DNA from: Microbacterium mitrae
Lineage (GTDB): Bacteria > Actinomycetota > Actinomycetes > Actinomycetales > Microbacteriaceae
Assembly: GCF_008017445.1 (NCBI RefSeq)
Contig: NZ_VRSW01000001.1
Location: 744,001-808,000 of the forward strand
Reading direction: 5' to 3'
Length of the DNA: 64,000 nucleotides
Shown one piece after another: positions 35,963 to 50,927 of this stretch. Each line of letters opens with the position of its first letter. Positions within the stretch are counted from its first letter, which is position 1. The translations under genes were made by a program, and so were the position numbers. The notes beneath the pieces were generated by a model, which did no database searches, had not been told where the DNA came from, and saw only the letters and a program-made list of their open reading frames with translations.

Positions 35963-36753
35963 AGCTCCTTCAGCACGGGGCGCTCGAGTCGGCGGAACAT
36001 CAGCACGCCGACGACCAGGAAGAGCAGGGTGATCACGACGCTGATGACAACGCTGAACAGGTCAAACTCCTCGGGGAAGAAAGCCATGCGATAGAGCGTG
36101 AAGATGCCAGAGAGCGGATTGAACGCAGCTATCTGATTGAACGGTTCGGGGAGATCTTTGATGCCGTAGATGACGGGAGACGCGTAGAACAGGGCCCGCA
36201 ACACGAGCTTGGTGGTGCGTTCCAAATCGCTATAGAGCACGCAGAGCGGGGCGATCAGCAAACCAAGACCGAGCAGGAGGAGGGCTTGCAGCAACACGGC
36301 GAGCGGAAATAGCAGCACGCCCCACCCAAGGGTCGCGCCGGCGAAGATCGCGAAGAGGGCGAGCACTGGCAAGGCGAGCAGAAACTCTGTGCCCTTGCTG
36401 ACGATGATGCGGGCGATCCAGATCGACCGCGGGATGTTCGTCGATCGCACCAGCTTCGCGTCTTTACGGAACGCGCGCGTGAAGTCGCTGACCGAGAGGT
36501 TAAACCACACCCAGGGCAGTAAACCCGCCACCAAGAAGACGATGTATGGTTCCGCTCCGACGTTCTCACGCTGAAAGACCTGCGTGAAAACGAACCAGTA
36601 GATTCCGGCCATCACCAGCGGGTCAAGCACGCTCCAGAAGTATCCGAGCAGGCTTGTCGCATATCGCACCTTGAGATCGCGCGCCGACAACAGTCGTAGC
36701 GCGTGGAGGTATCGCCGAGCCGGAGTGTGGGCGCGGCCGGAGGGAGCGGTCAC
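35959..36753 (-). CDS. wzm: Polysaccharide ABC exporter permease (first Wzm)
   Basis: 264 aa. ABC-2 type permease with six membrane segments: LLGYFWSVLDPLVMAGIYWF, LPWVWFNLSVSDFTRA, then RIIVSKGTEFLLALPVLALF and later helices. It forms the channel for lipid-linked polysaccharide with the Wzt above. The GTG at 36753 is the likely start: it gives MTAPSGRAHTPARRY and a TAGACT hexamer lies 7 bases upstream; the open frame runs a further 38 codons without homology. Together with glf and the GlfT1-like enzyme this resembles mycobacterial galactan export. Confidence 0.92.
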   Translation of the reverse strand: MTAPSGRAHTPARRYLHALRLLSARDLKVRYATSLLGYFWSVLDPLVMAGIYWFVFTQVFQRENVGAEPYIVFLVAGLLPWVWFNLSVSDFTRAFRKDAKLVRSTNIPRSIWIARIIVSKGTEFLLALPVLALFAIFAGATLGWGVLLFPLAVLLQALLLLGLGLLIAPLCVLYSDLERTTKLVLRALFYASPVIYGIKDLPEPFNQIAAFNPLSGIFTLYRMAFFPEEFDLFSVVISVVITLLFLVVGVLMFRRLERPVLKEL

Positions 36754-36760
36754 GATGTCG

Positions 36761-36766
36761 AGTCTA
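36761..36766 (-). promoter_or_regulatory. -10 element TAGACT, leaderless promoter of wzm-wzt
   Basis: TAGACT on the minus strand, then 7 bases, then the GTG at 36753. No ribosome binding site. It separates the exporter operon from the acyltransferase gene upstream. Confidence 0.55.
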
Positions 36767-36820
36767 GAGGGGGGAGGTTGCGTTGAGCCGATGTGGCGCG
36801 GTCGTTGGCAGAGGTTTGCG

Positions 36821-38884
36821 TCACCAACGGAATCCACTCTCGTCCAACGCGATGCCGACCGGCTCAATCAGGTGTTGCATGAAGGTCTTGGTGATGTGGT
36901 TGTCATCCATGTACAACACGGTGTTGCCGATAACCGCGCGACATGTGCCTTCTGGGCAGAACTGTTCCGTCATGTCGACGACGTGAATCTTGTCTGAGGC
37001 GATGTCTTCGATCGGGTTTGTCATGGCGAGCTTGTCTTGCAGCGGGGCAGCGCACGCCATGCCGTCATCAAGGTTCTCAAACACGCAGGAATAGATGTTC
37101 TCGGAGTACCGGGGGTTGTCGCGCACCAGGATGATCTGACCAACCGCGTCTTCGACCTCAAGGAGCGTTCGATCGATGCCGTCGAGTGGACGATCATCGG
37201 GCTCTGAAGCGAGTGCGCGCGTACCAACCGTGAACAGCACGTCGGGCTGAGTCTCATTGATGTAATCGGTGACTTCGCCGCGCCACTCGTTGCATGCCTC
37301 TAGCTCTCCGGAAAACTCGTCGAGCGCAAACGGGCAGCCGCCCCTGAGCAGCGCGACCACGTTGTAGCCGTTGTCTACCGCGAGCGGGGCGAAGGCACCC
37401 ATCCATTGCTGCGCGTGCGAGTCACCGACGATGAGGAAGGTGGGCGCGCCTTCGTCGATGATGGTCTGCGAACACAGGGCCGCGGCACTCGCACCAATCG
37501 GAATGGTGTCGCCGGTGCATTCCTCTTCGAGCCCCACCCATTCTTCCGCCATGCGTGAACCGATGGGCAGCAGGAGGTCGCCGTCAAGCGGGCCTTCGCT
37601 CGCTTCGAGCGCAACCGCGAGCTCAGCGGCCTGCTCCTGCGCTGCCGCTTCGATCATTTCGGCACGCTGATTCTCCAGCGCCTGCCACTGAGTGAGCGGA
37701 ACCACCACCATCGAAGCCGTCGCGATGAGGGCGAGTCCGCCTGCCCATGCGTTGCGCTTCTCAAATCGCAGCCTCTGCAACGGGCGATCAATGCCATATC
37801 GAATCGCGATCGCCAACACGATTGACGCGGCGACGATGGCGCCGCCCTGGAGCAGGTCTGGCCGCGCGGTGTCGGTGGTGATCATGAAGAAGACGAGAAT
37901 CGGCCAATGCACGAGATACAGCGGATAGGCAAAGGTTCCCATCCATCGCATGAACCGTGAGCCGAGCACGGCGGCAAAGGTGGTGTTGGCCGTCGCACCG
38001 CCAATGATGAGGGCGACCGCGGCGAGCACCGGCCACATCGCAAGGTATCCCGGGAAGCCACCCGAAACGTCGATCACCATGCCGCACACGAGGAGCGCAG
38101 CGATGCCGCCCCAGCCGACAATTTCGGCGGCAACACGCGGCAATGCCCGGTGGAGGGGAATGAGCGCCACGATGGAACCAATGGCGAACTCCCACATGCG
38201 CGCGGGAGTGCTGTAGTACGCAACCGTCTGGTTCGTGTCGGTTAGCCAGATCGAGTAGATGAACGACGCGACGAAAATAGCCGAAAAGACAACGAGAGCA
38301 ATGGTTCCGACGCGACGTTTCGTCCATCGTGCGATGCCCCAGCATGCGAGCAGGATGAGCGGCCACAGAATGAAGATCTGCCCCTGCACGGAGAGGGACC
38401 AGAAGTGCAGCAGTGGGCTGACGTCATTGACGCCGCGGGCGTAGTAGTCGACCGCGTTCGCTGCGAGTTCCACGTTTTGGTAGTAGAACAGCGATGCCCA
38501 GGCTTGATCCCAAATCGCCGGCCAAAAGCCAGAGGGCAGCAGCAACATTGTCGCGACGAGCACGCCCACAATGGTGAGTGCAGCGACGGGAACGAGCCGC
38601 CAGAAACGATTGACCCAGTAGGCGCCAAGCCCAATGTGCCCCCGATCCGCCTTGCGGACGAGGGAACCCGTCATGAAGAACGCGGACAGCAGCAGAAAGA
38701 CGTCGACGCCACCGGAGACCCGCCCCACCCACACGTGGTACGCGACCACGAGCGCGATCGCAAACGCGCGCAGACCATCAAGGTCATGGCGGTGATTTTG
38801 CGATGCGTCAAGCACCGAGTCGACGGAAGTACGTCGTCGGTCGTCTATTTGCTCCCGCGCCGGGCTCGCGTTTGCAACCGTCAT
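36821..38884 (-). CDS. OafA-type acyltransferase with C-terminal SGNH domain (first copy)
   Basis: 687 aa. The acyltransferase_3 membrane domain (residues 33-400, about ten helices) has the motif-A Arg and His (LDGLRAFAIALVVAYH). Its motif corresponding to SVEEQFY reads SVQGQIF, replacing the two acidic residues, which may affect acyl transfer. The C-terminal SGNH hydrolase-like domain has GDSHAQQW (about residue 490) and the catalytic pair DDNH near the C-terminus. These enzymes move acyl groups across the membrane onto glycans. The ATG overlaps the stop of the micro-ORF (TAATG). Confidence 0.9.
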   Translation of the reverse strand: MTVANASPAREQIDDRRRTSVDSVLDASQNHRHDLDGLRAFAIALVVAYHVWVGRVSGGVDVFLLLSAFFMTGSLVRKADRGHIGLGAYWVNRFWRLVPVAALTIVGVLVATMLLLPSGFWPAIWDQAWASLFYYQNVELAANAVDYYARGVNDVSPLLHFWSLSVQGQIFILWPLILLACWGIARWTKRRVGTIALVVFSAIFVASFIYSIWLTDTNQTVAYYSTPARMWEFAIGSIVALIPLHRALPRVAAEIVGWGGIAALLVCGMVIDVSGGFPGYLAMWPVLAAVALIIGGATANTTFAAVLGSRFMRWMGTFAYPLYLVHWPILVFFMITTDTARPDLLQGGAIVAASIVLAIAIRYGIDRPLQRLRFEKRNAWAGGLALIATASMVVVPLTQWQALENQRAEMIEAAAQEQAAELAVALEASEGPLDGDLLLPIGSRMAEEWVGLEEECTGDTIPIGASAAALCSQTIIDEGAPTFLIVGDSHAQQWMGAFAPLAVDNGYNVVALLRGGCPFALDEFSGELEACNEWRGEVTDYINETQPDVLFTVGTRALASEPDDRPLDGIDRTLLEVEDAVGQIILVRDNPRYSENIYSCVFENLDDGMACAAPLQDKLAMTNPIEDIASDKIHVVDMTEQFCPEGTCRAVIGNTVLYMDDNHITKTFMQHLIEPVGIALDESGFRW

Positions 38885-38976
38885 TACGTTGCGGGCGTGC
38901 CCGCCTCCGCGTACACCTGGCGCCAGCTTTCTGGGCCCGTAATGTCGGAGAGAAGGTAACGGGGGGTTTCCGCCAT
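38884..38976 (-). CDS. 30-codon micro-ORF with strong ribosome binding site
   Basis: Codes MAETPRYLLSDITGPESWRQ and ten more residues ending GTPAT. AAGGAG lies 7 bases before the ATG, better than the sites of most genes here. It starts 11 bases after the glf stop and ends in TAATG with the acyltransferase start, so it is placed exactly as a coupling cistron would be. No family recognised. It could be a real small protein, a translational coupler, or the remnant of a larger gene. Confidence 0.5.
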   Translation of the reverse strand: MAETPRYLLSDITGPESWRQVYAEAGTPAT

Positions 38977-38986
38977 GGGGTGCTCC

Positions 38987-42317
<3,331 letters not shown>

Positions 42318-42360
42318 ACTTTCCAAGATTGCTGAGATTGATCGCCATCAGTGACGGGAG

Positions 42361-45655
<3,295 letters not shown>

Positions 45656-45747
45656 CGTCGCACAGCACACCTTCTAATTCCTGAGCACGCACCGGGCCGC
45701 TCGAGCCGAATTACGGTGTTGCATCCCTCAGAAATCTCGACACCAGG

Positions 45748-45753
45748 CACAAT
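45748..45753 (+). promoter_or_regulatory. -10 element CACAAT before the LGFP gene
   Basis: CACAAT then six bases then the GTG at 45760; leaderless arrangement. The interval to rmlA (45656-45759) otherwise holds the two divergent promoters only. Confidence 0.35.
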
Positions 45754-45759
45754 GGAGTC

Positions 45760-48507
45760 GTGCTCTCCCCCACCACTCCGCGCCCGCTTGCTCGCACGAA
45801 GCGTCGAATCGGCGCGCTCGTGGCGGTGCTCGCCATCGTTGCCTCCGCGCTCGTCCCTTCTACGGCGCTCGCAAGTGGTACATCCCCGATGGCAAGCCCG
45901 ATAGTCCCGCCAACCATCGACCAATCTCGTTCCGCTCACGAAATCGTTCCGGCCGCCAATCTCGCAAACTTTCGCGCGGGAAACATCATCTCCGACGCAG
46001 TGTTCTTCAATTCTGCGTCGATGACGCAGGCGCAGGTTGAGTCCTTCCTGCAGTCGAAGGGTGGCGCCTGCCGTAGCGGTTACACGTGTCTAAAGGACTA
46101 CCGGCAGACCACTCCGAATCGCGCGGCCGACGCGTATTGCGACGGGTACAGCGGCGCGGCCAACGAAAGTGCTGCCACGATCATCTACAAAGCGGCTGTC
46201 TCCTGCGGTATCAACCCGCAGGTGCTTATCGTCATGCTTGAGAAGGAACAGAGCCTCGTGACCCACACGTGGCCAAGCCAATGGCGCTACGACATGGCTC
46301 TCGGACAGGGATGCCCCGACACAGCGCCGTGTGATCCCGCGTTCGCTGGATTCTTCTACCAGATCTACGGCGCAGCGCGTCAGATGCAGATCTACGCGGA
46401 GGGACGCTGGTTCACTTGGTATGCACCGGGCAAGACGTGGAACATTCTCTACAACCCGAACCAATCCTGTGGTTCCGCACCCGTCTATATTGAGAACAAG
46501 GCCACCGCCGCGCTGTACTACTACACGCCATATCAGCCGAACGCCGCAGCGCTGCGCGCCGGATACGGTACGGGTGATGGTTGCTCGGCATATGGCAACC
46601 GAAACTTTTACAACTTCTTCGAGGACTGGTTCGGCTCCACGCAAGGCGGATCATCAACCATTTCCGCGGCCATCGAGTCGTACTGGGCCGCCCAGGGGGG
46701 TTCAACGGGCTGGGTTGGAGCGCCAACCGATAAAGGCAAGAAATGGCCCGACGGTGGAACCTCGCAGAGCTTTGTCGGAGCGGACATTTTCGCCACCCCG
46801 AGCGGGCAGGTGTTTGTGACAGCCGGAGCGGTTCGAGATGAGTATCGTCTGGTAGGCGGCCCAGCGAGCGGTATCGGATGGCCAAGCAGCAACATCGTTA
46901 ATGTCAGCGGCGGTGCATACCAAGAGTTCGCCGCAGGACGAATCTTCTCCCAGTCGGGCGGCGGCACATACGCCATTGGCGACCCAATGATGTCCGTCTA
47001 CTACACAGTCTCCGGACACTTTGGGTGGCCCACTTCCCGCGCCCACCCTGTCAAGGACGGTTCGATCCAGACATTCGAGGGTGGCACGACTTACCAGTCA
47101 GCTGCCGGTACATTTGCGTTGGATAAGGGCTGGTCTGACTGGCTCGATTCGAACGGTGGCCCCGGCGGGTCGTTGGGATGGCCGTCTTCGGGCCAGACAG
47201 GGTCGTCAGACTCGTTCATTCGCGTTGCCTTCACAAAGGGCTCGGTGTTCCGCCTCGGGAAGACGGCGATCACGGTACGTGGCACGATCAACTCCGAGTT
47301 CGCTTTGCAGGGCCTCGATGGCGGCGTCCTCGGCCGCCCGACCGCGAACGCCACGACAACCGGACAGTCAACGCTTCAGTCGTTTAAGGGCGGAGCAATC
47401 CACTCATCAGAAGCTGGAACCTTCACAATTACGACGTTCGCCTCTTCGTTCAACAGCCTGGGCGGAGCCTCCACGGTTGGCGTCGCACAAGAGTCGCAAC
47501 GCCAAAAAGGATCGTCATACTCACAACGATTTGCGCTCCTCACCTTGACGAAGGTTGGTTCTCAAACGAAGGCGGTAGGAGGTGCGGTCAAACGCGAATA
47601 TGACCGACTCGGAGGTGTAACGAGTGCCCTGGGCGGCGCCACGGGCGCGGAGACTCCCATCCTCGGCGGAGCGATGCAAACGTTCGAGACCGGAAGAATT
47701 GTATGCACCAGCCGGGCTACCGTTGCTATGACGGCATCGGTGGCGCAGGCTTGGGACGCAAACGGCGGTGTTGCGGGACGCCTCGGTGCACCTATCCTCA
47801 CCGCCTATGAGGTTGATGGAACCTCCGTGCAGGAGTTTGTTGGCGGGGTCATCATGACGAACCGGAAGGGTTCGGCGCACCCCATTTTTGGGCTCATACT
47901 ATCGATCTATCGCTACGCGGGTGGAACCCCGACGATCGGCGCACCAGTATCTGGCGAGATCGCGACCTCGGCGGGTGTCTACCAAAAGTTCGAACGCGGA
48001 GTCATTCTTGTACCGTTCGGCGCACCCGCCCGTGCGCTCACAGGGGCCGAGTACGAGGCGTTTGCTGCTACCGGCGGGATCGATGCTCTGGGGTACCCGA
48101 CGGGCACCACAACCTCGATCGCCGGCGGCACGACCATACCCTTCGCCCTAGGCTATATCGCGACGAGTCGGGCCGGGTCGTATGCTTTGCGCGGGGTGAT
48201 CCTGCTTGCGCACAACGAGGCTGGGAGCTTTGCTGGCCCCCTGGGTTTCCCGATTGGCAAAGAGAAGCTCGTTCGAGACGGGGCCACCCAGCTTTTCCAG
48301 GGGGGCCAAGCCTATGCGACCCCGCGAGCAAAACTTGTCACCCGCGGCGTGCTCCATCGAGAGTATCTTTCAATGGGCGGCGCCACGGGCTCACTGGGCT
48401 GGCCCATCAGCAATGAAGTCCCCTTCCAAGGTGGCGCTCAGCAGAGCTTCGAGAACGGCACGATCACTTTGTTCCCTGACGGGCGCGTTGTCATAGAGAA
48501 CAAATGA
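45760..48507 (+). CDS. Secreted LGFP-repeat protein with lysozyme-like N-terminal domain
   Basis: 915 aa from a GTG at 45760. Signal peptide: RTKRRIGALVAVLAIVASAL to ALASG (cleavage near residue 39). Residues 60-300 form a cysteine-containing hydrolase-like domain (NIISDAVFFNSASMTQAQVE, NPQVLIVMLEKEQSLVT with a Glu placed like the catalytic residue of lytic transglycosylases, and FAGFFYQIYGAARQMQIYAEG shown in part). Residues 310-910 contain twelve LGFP-type repeats of about 50 aa (LGWP, IGAP, LGYP, LGFP, LGWP and variants). LGFP repeats bind the cell wall or envelope glycans in actinobacteria, for example in mycolyltransferases. Probable role: wall-anchored hydrolase or adhesin tied to the surrounding glycan locus. 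Confidence 0.9.
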   Translation: MLSPTTPRPLARTKRRIGALVAVLAIVASALVPSTALASGTSPMASPIVPPTIDQSRSAHEIVPAANLANFRAGNIISDAVFFNSASMTQAQVESFLQSKGGACRSGYTCLKDYRQTTPNRAADAYCDGYSGAANESAATIIYKAAVSCGINPQVLIVMLEKEQSLVTHTWPSQWRYDMALGQGCPDTAPCDPAFAGFFYQIYGAARQMQIYAEGRWFTWYAPGKTWNILYNPNQSCGSAPVYIENKATAALYYYTPYQPNAAALRAGYGTGDGCSAYGNRNFYNFFEDWFGSTQGGSSTISAAIESYWAAQGGSTGWVGAPTDKGKKWPDGGTSQSFVGADIFATPSGQVFVTAGAVRDEYRLVGGPASGIGWPSSNIVNVSGGAYQEFAAGRIFSQSGGGTYAIGDPMMSVYYTVSGHFGWPTSRAHPVKDGSIQTFEGGTTYQSAAGTFALDKGWSDWLDSNGGPGGSLGWPSSGQTGSSDSFIRVAFTKGSVFRLGKTAITVRGTINSEFALQGLDGGVLGRPTANATTTGQSTLQSFKGGAIHSSEAGTFTITTFASSFNSLGGASTVGVAQESQRQKGSSYSQRFALLTLTKVGSQTKAVGGAVKREYDRLGGVTSALGGATGAETPILGGAMQTFETGRIVCTSRATVAMTASVAQAWDANGGVAGRLGAPILTAYEVDGTSVQEFVGGVIMTNRKGSAHPIFGLILSIYRYAGGTPTIGAPVSGEIATSAGVYQKFERGVILVPFGAPARALTGAEYEAFAATGGIDALGYPTGTTTSIAGGTTIPFALGYIATSRAGSYALRGVILLAHNEAGSFAGPLGFPIGKEKLVRDGATQLFQGGQAYATPRAKLVTRGVLHREYLSMGGATGSLGWPISNEVPFQGGAQQSFENGTITLFPDGRVVIENK

Positions 48508-48542
48508 CCGTAAAGGCTCAAGGGTTCTCCAAAACTTCCACG

Positions 48543-48548
48543 TAGACT
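48543..48548 (+). promoter_or_regulatory. -10 element TAGACT upstream of the polyprenyl-phosphate glycosyltransferase
   Basis: TAGACT lies 9 bases before the ATG at 48558, giving a very short leader; no ribosome binding site. Confidence 0.4.
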
Positions 48549-48557
48549 GGCAACACT

Positions 48558-49295
48558 ATGAGCGCTCCTCCCAATTCCGCACTCATCATCGTCCCCGCTT
48601 GGAATGAAGCTCGAAACGTCGGAAACACGGTTCGGGAAATTCTGGCAACGGACCCAGGCTACGACGTGGTGGTCGTTGATGATGGTTCGCACGACGACAC
48701 GGCCGCCGTCGCCCGCGAAGCGGGTGCGACGGTTCTCACGTTGCCGTTCAACCTCGGGGTTGGCGGGGCGATGCGTACCGGGTTCACTTACGCGCAGCGG
48801 AAAGGCTACCAGCGGGCAATCCAGGTCGATGCGGATGGTCAACACAATCCCGCCGACATTGAAAAGGTGCTCGCCGGCCTCGATCAGTCCGACATCTCCA
48901 TCGGAGCGCGCTTCAGCACGGAGGGCGACTACTCTGTGCGAGGTCCGCGCAAGTGGGCAATGGTTGTGCTCGCCTTCGTCGTCTCGCGCGTCGCGAAGAC
49001 CAAGCTGACTGATGTCACGAGCGGATTTCGCGCGGCAAACAAGCGCGCCATCGATCAATATGTGCGTTACTACCCAGCCGAATACCTCGGCGACACACTC
49101 GATTCGTTGGTAGCGGCGTGCCACGCCGGCCTCACCGTGAGTCAGGTTCCTGTGGCTATGCGCCCACGCGTACACGGTCAGCCCAGCAAGGGGCCAGTTG
49201 GCTCCGCCATCTACCTGCTACGTTCCGTGTTCGCACTCACTCTCGCGGTGATGCGTCGGCCCGGCAAGGACCGCCGCCTGGAGGCTTCAGCATGA
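48558..49295 (+). CDS. Polyprenyl-phosphate glycosyltransferase (DPM-type GT2)
   Basis: 245 aa. GT-A fold of the dolichol-phosphate mannose synthase group: LIIVPAWNEARNVGNTVREI, VVVDDGSHDDTAAVAREAG, QVDADGQHNPADIEKVL with the DAD metal motif, and GPRKWAMVV near the acceptor site. Makes a polyprenyl-phosphate sugar at the cytoplasmic membrane face, the donor for membrane-embedded transferases. It overlaps the DUF2304 gene by 4 bases (ATGA); that pairing is common, the DUF2304 protein probably acting as its membrane partner. Confidence 0.9.
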   Translation: MSAPPNSALIIVPAWNEARNVGNTVREILATDPGYDVVVVDDGSHDDTAAVAREAGATVLTLPFNLGVGGAMRTGFTYAQRKGYQRAIQVDADGQHNPADIEKVLAGLDQSDISIGARFSTEGDYSVRGPRKWAMVVLAFVVSRVAKTKLTDVTSGFRAANKRAIDQYVRYYPAEYLGDTLDSLVAACHAGLTVSQVPVAMRPRVHGQPSKGPVGSAIYLLRSVFALTLAVMRRPGKDRRLEASA

Positions 49296-49684
49296 TACCC
49301 GCCGGAATTGTCCTAGCCGTCGCCATGCTTGGCGTCGTGATCTGGATGCTACTGACGCGTAAACTTCGGGAGAAGTACGCGTTCTTCTGGATTCTCATCG
49401 GCACAGCGATGCTTGTGCTTGCCTGTATTCCCCAGGCTCTGTACGCGGTGACTGAATGGGTGGGCGTTGAGCTCCCGGTCAATCTCCTGTTCTCGATCGC
49501 GATCATGCTCCTCATGGCGGTGACATTGCACCTGTCGTGGGAACAGTCGCAAGCCGAAGACGAAATTCGGCGGGCAGCTGAAGACATCGCAATTCTCCGC
49601 GCTGATGTCGAGCGACTGCAGAATCAAATACACACCAATGATGCCGGCCATGGTGCCCCATCAAATGAGCCGAATGACGTCTGA
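49292..49684 (+). CDS. DUF2304-family membrane protein
   Basis: 130 aa. Three hydrophobic segments (MIPAGIVLAVAMLGVVIWML, YAFFWILIGTAMLVLACIPQ, LLFSIAIMLLMAVTLHLSW in outline) and a charged helical tail (AEDEIRRAAEDIAILRADVE). DUF2304 proteins are encoded next to polyprenyl-phosphate glycosyltransferases and are thought to be their membrane partners. Coupled to the upstream gene by ATGA; overlaps the downstream flippase start by about 11 bases. Confidence 0.85.
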   Translation: MIPAGIVLAVAMLGVVIWMLLTRKLREKYAFFWILIGTAMLVLACIPQALYAVTEWVGVELPVNLLFSIAIMLLMAVTLHLSWEQSQAEDEIRRAAEDIAILRADVERLQNQIHTNDAGHGAPSNEPNDV

Positions 49685-50927
49685 AGACTCACCTGATGAG
49701 CCGACGGTTGGGCGGGGCGCGCTGAGCCTCATCCTGATCGCGACCGTCATCGCTGGCGCTATCGGCTATCTGATCCAAGGGGTTGTTCCAGGCTTTCTGG
49801 GTGCGGCTGACTACGCTACCTTCGGCGCATTCTGGGCGATCACGTATCTCCTCGTCTCCGCCCTCAGCGGCGTGCAACAGGAACTGACCCGTGTCTCGCA
49901 CACGGTGGTTCCAAACGACTCGCGTGCGCGATGGCCGCTTGCCGCACGCTTCATTTTGGCGACGGCAATCATCGCAGCCGTCATTGTCGCCGTAGTGTTC
50001 TTCCCGTTGAGCGAAACGGTACTCGGCAAGAACACAGCGGGGCTTGCAGCACCGTTGGCTATTGCAGTCTTCGGCTATACCCTCGTTGCTGGATTGAGCG
50101 CGGCACTCTACGGCACGCGGAACTGGCGCGGTGTCGCGGCGATGACGGTGGCGGACTCCGCTATTCGTCTCATACTCATGGCCGGAGTCCTTGCACTCGG
50201 ACTCGGCATGACGGCGCTCGGATGGGCGGTTGCCCTCCCGTTCCTCCTCGCCGCCGTCATTCTGTTCCTGGTCGTGGGCGGTCGTGTACGACGCCAGCTT
50301 CGGGTTGATGCGACCGCGCGGACCCTTGTATCAGGAACCCTGAGCACAGTCGCGGCGGCGTTTGCAACCGGGATCCTTATTAGTGGCCTCCCTTTCCTGT
50401 TACGCGCGAGCGCGAGCGCAACTGACGTCACGCTCGTTGCTTCGTTGATGCTCGTAATCACGCTCACGCGGGCACCACTCGTCGTTCCCGTGATGGCGTT
50501 GCAAAGCTATCTCATCGTTCAGTTTCGCGCGCGACCAGAGCACGCGCGAGCCACCGTGATGCGATACGCAGGCATGCTATTTTTCGTCGCTGCCATGCTC
50601 GCGACCGTTGCCGCGTGGATCGGACCGGGACTGTTGCAGTGGCTCTATCGCGGCGAATACGCGCTCGGTGCCGTCGATTTCGCGATCATCGTATTGAGCG
50701 CTGGGCTGACGGGCGTAATGTGTATCACGGCACCGGCCGTCCTCGCGGTAGGTAAGCACGCAGCATACGTCAGCGGCTGGGCACTTGCCGCGGTCATCAC
50801 CATCGCGACGCTCTTTCTACCGCTTGGCAACTGGCACGCCCAGGTGCTGGCCGCAATCGTGCTTGCCCCAGCGGCAGGCGCAGTCTTCCATCTGCTTTCG
50901 CTGCGCCCGCAACCGAACGCTGCCTAA
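49674..50927 (+). CDS. Polysaccharide flippase-like membrane protein
   Basis: 417 aa, about twelve membrane segments (RGALSLILIATVIAGAIGYL, VFGYTLVAGLSAALYGTRNW and others). The layout resembles MATE/MVF-superfamily polysaccharide transporters of the Wzx type. Start is uncertain: ATG 49674 (MTSEDSPDEP) or ATG 49665 three codons earlier; both overlap DUF2304. Together with the DPM-type enzyme and DUF2304 it may flip a polyprenyl-linked sugar or oligosaccharide. The last four bases overlap the convergent GT4 gene. Confidence 0.82.
   Translation: MTSEDSPDEPTVGRGALSLILIATVIAGAIGYLIQGVVPGFLGAADYATFGAFWAITYLLVSALSGVQQELTRVSHTVVPNDSRARWPLAARFILATAIIAAVIVAVVFFPLSETVLGKNTAGLAAPLAIAVFGYTLVAGLSAALYGTRNWRGVAAMTVADSAIRLILMAGVLALGLGMTALGWAVALPFLLAAVILFLVVGGRVRRQLRVDATARTLVSGTLSTVAAAFATGILISGLPFLLRASASATDVTLVASLMLVITLTRAPLVVPVMALQSYLIVQFRARPEHARATVMRYAGMLFFVAAMLATVAAWIGPGLLQWLYRGEYALGAVDFAIIVLSAGLTGVMCITAPAVLAVGKHAAYVSGWALAAVITIATLFLPLGNWHAQVLAAIVLAPAAGAVFHLLSLRPQPNAA

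Noticed and set aside
45760..48507. LGFP gene as a pseudogene because of drifted repeats
   Set aside because: The frame is intact over 915 codons, with signal peptide and twelve recognisable repeats; drifted ones (for example VGVA and LGGA) are normal variation.
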